From assembly GCA_904502145.1 (NCBI GenBank), contig CAJGDH010000003.1, positions 1 through 25,594 on the forward strand: a DNA stretch of 25,594 nucleotides, given 5' to 3'. A model generated the notes under the pieces. The model saw nothing but the letters and a program-made list of their open reading frames with translations. It was not told where the DNA came from and did no database searches. The first letter of the stretch is position 1. The number at the start of each line of letters is the position of its first letter. The position numbers and the translations under genes are program-made. Positions 22,795 to 25,594 of this stretch are shown in pieces. Origin of the DNA: an uncultured Eubacterium sp. (GTDB lineage: Bacteria; Bacillota; Clostridia; Lachnospirales; Lachnospiraceae).

Positions 22795-23961
22795 TTATTT
22801 GAAACGGATGATCTCCGAGATGTAATAATCACTGTAGCTGGAGTTGGAATAGATCAGAGGACCGCATCCGACTTCTGTATATCCACGGCTCTGGGGAATT
22901 CCGCCGGCTTCATAAGCCAGTGCATTTCCATCTTCATCTTTTCCTGCATATACACAGAGATGGTTGATCCCGTGGATATCGATGGAAAGGATATCACCGT
23001 ACACCAAAGCACCCAGATCTGCCGCTTCCTGAACGCAGCATCCGATGGCGGGACCTGTACTGATGAAATCGGCAACTTCCTCGATCAGATCCTTGTCACC
23101 GCTTGTGATCACGAACCCTTTTTTCGTTCCGTATATCTGCCCGTTGTTCAGATAACCCATCTCACGGAGAGCCCAGTTGGTGGGAGCTGTACAGTTGAGT
23201 GGGATCTTTTTGCCTTTTTCCGCAAGCTCTTTTGCCTCGGAATATACTACGCAGGGATTCGGTCCGTTCTTATAGCACTGATCGCCGTATTTTTTGATGA
23301 AACTGGAGTATTTATCCAGCAGCTGTATAAACTGGGTAACCAGGGGGTTGACTTTCTTCACCACGACTTCAACGGAAGTCTTTTTGTTGGATCCGTCTGT
23401 AGATCTTACCACAATATATGTCCTGCCAACAGCCTTTCCTGTGATCCTGCCCCCGGAATTAACCATTGCAACATCTTCATTTTTACTGGTATAGGTCAGA
23501 TTCGTATTGGAAGCATTGTCAGGATTGATCTTGACACTGATCTTTTTGCTCTTCGACCCGACATAAGTGACGATCTTCTTTTTCTTAGGTACGATCTTTT
23601 TCACCGGAGTACCCACGATGATCTTGCATTTTGCCTGGTAGCTGGTGCCCTTGATCTTTGCAATGATGGTGGCTCTGCCCTTCTTAACGGCTTTGACCAC
23701 ACCTTTTTTCGAGACGGTGGCAACCTTCTTCTGCTTGGAAGACCAGACGATCTTCTTCTTGTATTTCTTATTCAGGGTCGTTGCCTTTAACGTGAGTTTC
23801 TTGCCCTTTTTCATGGTGAATGTCTTATGGTTCAGAGTGATCTCCTGTGTGGTCTCAGCCATGGACCTGGGTGAGAAAATCAGTAAAGACAGAAGGATTA
23901 TGGCAATCCTCAGGATGGTCGGGTTAATCTTCAAGAAATGCTCATGGTTTGCGGTTTTCAT
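22795..23961 (-). CDS. Secreted Big_2-repeat protein with NlpC/P60-like domain
   Basis: A 388-residue exported protein. The signal peptide is about residues 12-35, with cleavage probably after SMA. Two bacterial Ig-like (Big_2) domains follow at about 38-117 and 120-202, recognised by KKGKKLTLKA, VWSSKQKKVATVSKKGVVKAVKKG and YTSKNEDVAMVNSGGRITGKAVG. The C-terminal part (about 205-388) looks like an NlpC/P60-type cysteine peptidase or amidase fold: NCTAPTNWAL with candidate nucleophile C257, GDILSIDIHG, and HLCVYAG with candidate His H334. The first Ig domain is very rich in lysine, which may help it bind anionic wall polymers. The catalytic assignment is moderate, since the usual DCSG motif is replaced by NCTA. 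The start has AAGGAG upstream. Confidence 0.85.
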   Translation of the reverse strand: MKTANHEHFLKINPTILRIAIILLSLLIFSPRSMAETTQEITLNHKTFTMKKGKKLTLKATTLNKKYKKKIVWSSKQKKVATVSKKGVVKAVKKGRATIIAKIKGTSYQAKCKIIVGTPVKKIVPKKKKIVTYVGSKSKKISVKINPDNASNTNLTYTSKNEDVAMVNSGGRITGKAVGRTYIVVRSTDGSNKKTSVEVVVKKVNPLVTQFIQLLDKYSSFIKKYGDQCYKNGPNPCVVYSEAKELAEKGKKIPLNCTAPTNWALREMGYLNNGQIYGTKKGFVITSGDKDLIEEVADFISTGPAIGCCVQEAADLGALVYGDILSIDIHGINHLCVYAGKDEDGNALAYEAGGIPQSRGYTEVGCGPLIYSNSSYSDYYISEIIRFK

Positions 23962-24062
23962 TCTCTCTCTCCTTTTTCCCGTTTATGATTCTTACCCCCA
24001 CATCCACCGCAGATCTGCGACCTTAAGCGGACTGTCCGGGCAACTATCAGACATCATATCAC

Positions 24063-24093
24063 AAAAAAAGGAAAGCCGCCAGTTTATCGGCAG
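24063..24093 (-). terminator. Weak terminator after the PrsW gene
   Basis: On the minus strand, CTGCC (24089-24093) pairs with GGCGG (24076-24080) over an 8-nt loop, followed by TTTCC and seven T (24063-24069). The stem is only 5 bp. A palindrome CGCAGATCTGCG (24008-24019) lies nearby, in the leader of the Big_2 gene; its role is not known. Confidence 0.4.
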
Positions 24094-24178
24094 AAAAATG
24101 CCTAAAAAACTGCATAAATGACATTATCTTTTATCCATTATCACTATTGTGCCCGTTTTTCCGGCAGAAAACCTTCTC

Positions 24179-24868
24179 TCAGATCTCTCTGTCTCCTTGC
24201 TGGAACAATCTTACCCTCTTGATGGAAAATGTGTAGAGGAAGACCAGGAAAAGGATAAAGATGATCATTCCAATATAGCTGTTGGATGAACAGATAAAAT
24301 CATAGAATCCATGAAGGAGGGTCGGAATGAGCCATGCCATCAGCTTGTGGTAAGATGCAGCCTGGCTGTCCCCGCGCACCTGTTTGTATTTGGCGATCCC
24401 AAGGTGCATACCCATGAAGATGCCGAAGATGGTATGGCCGGGAATGGCTGTAATGGCACGAAATCCTGCGGTAACCAGCCCTCCGTCGTAGACGTAGAGA
24501 AGATTTTCGAAAGCGGCAAAACCGATGGCTGCGGATACCCCGTAAACCACTCCGTCAAAAGTATAATCGAACTCCTCTCTCCGCCACACGGAAAGTCTTA
24601 CCGCCATCATCTTGAAGAATTCCTCCACCATGGCGACACCGATGAAATTCTCTGCCAGCCTGTAAATGACACTCCCTTCAGGAAGAGCAGAGCCCAGTGT
24701 CCTGATCAGCAGCGATTCCACGAACATGGTCGGAAAAACGGAGATCACTCCGAAAAGTATGGTCTTGATGATAAGGCGGACCGGTTCCTGTTCCACTCTA
24801 TCCGCACGGTAGATCTGCATCATCAGGTACAGGGGCGGCAGGAGGGCTGCCAATGTAAGTATAGTCAT
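24179..24868 (-). CDS. PrsW family intramembrane metalloprotease
   Basis: A 229-residue membrane protein with about seven helices. Family motifs are EEFFK (82-86), FEN (120-122), a zinc-binding His in GHTIFG (H145), a second one in LLHGFYD (H186), and D190. PrsW cleaves anti-sigma factors such as RsiW in Bacillus; the substrate here is unknown and no sigma/anti-sigma pair is in the window. The start at 24868 is chosen because GGGAG lies 5-6 nt upstream and hydrophobic sequence begins at once. The frame runs back to 24937 through basic residues unlike the family. It has its own near-consensus promoter and an 85-nt leader. Confidence 0.9.
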   Translation of the reverse strand: MTILTLAALLPPLYLMMQIYRADRVEQEPVRLIIKTILFGVISVFPTMFVESLLIRTLGSALPEGSVIYRLAENFIGVAMVEEFFKMMAVRLSVWRREEFDYTFDGVVYGVSAAIGFAAFENLLYVYDGGLVTAGFRAITAIPGHTIFGIFMGMHLGIAKYKQVRGDSQAASYHKLMAWLIPTLLHGFYDFICSSNSYIGMIIFILFLVFLYTFSIKRVRLFQQGDREI

Positions 24869-24960
24869 ATTTTCTCCCTTCTTTCCTATGAAATAATGCC
24901 GGGGCACCTTTGTCCGTCGCCTGTCCGGACTCATCAATGGTCCCGGTCTTGTTGATTCCT

Positions 24961-24989
24961 AGTATAACATACTCGGATTCCCCGGTCAA
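24961..24989 (-). promoter_or_regulatory. Promoter of the PrsW gene
   Basis: On the minus strand, TTGACC (24984-24989), a 17-nt spacer and TATACT (24961-24966) form a strong sigma-A promoter. The leader of about 85 nt includes a small GTCCG/CGGAC hairpin. Confidence 0.75.
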
Positions 24990-25064
24990 AAGAGGCTTAC
25001 CCGTAAGGGGAAAATCAATCCTTGAGATTTTACCTGAAATATGTAAAAATATAGTCAAAAGTAC

Positions 25065-25079
25065 ATCAGTCTGACTGAT
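25065..25079 (+). promoter_or_regulatory. Inverted repeat before the esterase gene
   Basis: ATCAGT-CTG-ACTGAT is a perfect 6-bp inverted repeat with a 3-nt centre. It lies between AT-rich promoter-like sequence (TTGAGA at 25022, TATAGT at about 25050) and the GGAG site of the esterase. It may be an operator; there is no other support. Confidence 0.4.
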
Positions 25080-25097
25080 TAGAATGGAGTTTATTGT

Positions 25098-25594
25098 ATG
25101 GTAAAGATATGGGATGTTACGATCCCGGAACTCACCGGAGATCAGACACGTCTTGCCTATGTTTATCTTCCCGATTCCTACGAGGAAGAACCCGACTTAA
25201 GATACCCTGTCCTGTATATGTTCGACGGACATAATGTCTTCTTTGATTCCCATGCCACTTACGGCAAAAGCTGGGGGATGAAGGAATACATGGACGAAAC
25301 AAAGACACAGATCATCATTGTAGCGATCGAATGCAACCACGGGCCCGATAATGACCGGCTCATGGAATATGCGCCTTACTCTTTTGAGGACCCCGCCTTC
25401 GGCCCCATCGAAGGTAAGGGAGACCTGTATATGGACTGGATGGTCAGGGAACTGAAACCCATGATCGACCGGGACTACCGCACTCTTCCCGACCGGGAGC
25501 ACACCATGATCTGCGGCAGTTCCATGGGCGGCCTCATGAGTCTTTACGCTGTGTTAAGATTCAACCATATTTTCTCGAAAGCCGCCTGCCTGTC
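25098..25594 (+). CDS. Alpha/beta-hydrolase esterase, 5' part (cut by window end)
   Basis: Partial gene, 165 codons present with no stop before the window ends. It belongs to the esterase D/enterochelin esterase-like group of alpha/beta hydrolases. YPVLYMFDGHNVFF (37-50) is the typical early strand plus oxyanion region, and GSSMGG (140-145) is the nucleophile elbow with Ser142. The Asp and His of the triad should lie beyond the edge. There is no signal peptide, so it is cytoplasmic. The start is supported by GGAG 8 nt before the ATG. It is divergent from the PrsW gene. The substrate could be an acylated sugar or another ester; this part does not tell. Confidence 0.85.
   Translation, partial: MVKIWDVTIPELTGDQTRLAYVYLPDSYEEEPDLRYPVLYMFDGHNVFFDSHATYGKSWGMKEYMDETKTQIIIVAIECNHGPDNDRLMEYAPYSFEDPAFGPIEGKGDLYMDWMVRELKPMIDRDYRTLPDREHTMICGSSMGGLMSLYAVLRFNHIFSKAACL

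Noticed and set aside
24890..24950. Hammerhead-ribozyme-like TTGATGAGTCCG in the PrsW leader
   Set aside because: The required CGAAA after stem II is absent (it reads CGGACAAAG), and flanking stems do not form.

Overview
The window reads as chromosomal DNA from an anaerobic Gram-positive Clostridia, most like a Lachnospiraceae gut commensal. This is inferred from AGGAGG-type ribosome binding sites, sigma-A-like promoters, monoderm envelope genes (LCP ligase, Big_2/NlpC-type secreted protein, lipoproteins), a PTS-dependent dihydroxyacetone kinase and a citrate synthase with no other TCA genes nearby. No tRNA, rRNA, CRISPR array, insertion sequence or phage gene was seen. Most genes lie on the minus strand.

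Layout. (1) 1-3000, minus strand: an LCP wall-polymer ligase followed by ilvN and ilvC; ilvC has its own promoter and a strong terminator. (2) 3044-7330, minus strand: an unrecognised 237-aa protein, a cobalamin-dependent methionine synthase without the reactivation domain, and a family 2 glycosyltransferase coupled to it by an ATGA overlap. The operon starts with a promoter and a structured leader holding a 20-nt tandem repeat. (3) 7377-8391: a 59-aa protein and a DUF975 membrane protein, with a 16-bp palindrome over the promoter. (4) 8403-9009: a stand-alone EutP/PduV-like GTPase. (5) 9029-12748: a heterodimeric ABC exporter with one degenerate ATPase site. (6) 12885-15720: trpS and a divergent citrate synthase, separated by a 376-bp control region. 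(7) 15822-19056, minus strand: an amino-acid-type ABC importer (binding protein, permease, ATPase) plus a HAD phosphatase. (8) 19263-22658, plus strand: a DUF4349 lipoprotein, then dhaK-dhaL-dhaM. (9) 22795-25594: a Big_2/NlpC-like secreted protein and a PrsW-type membrane protease (both minus), and the 5' part of an esterase (plus).

The most unusual item is the importer's binding protein at 18235-19056. Its two lobes are in swapped order: after the lipoprotein signal it begins with what is normally the C-terminal half and ends at what is normally the first hinge strand. That is a natural circular permutation. It also lacks the arginine that normally grips the ligand's alpha-carboxylate. A strong terminator separates it from its permease, which probably gives excess binding protein. 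Second-tier observations are the repeat-bearing leader before the methionine synthase operon, the terminator-like hairpin inside the dha operon, and palindromes at two promoters. Several start codons were moved inward from the longest ORF on the basis of ribosome binding sites.
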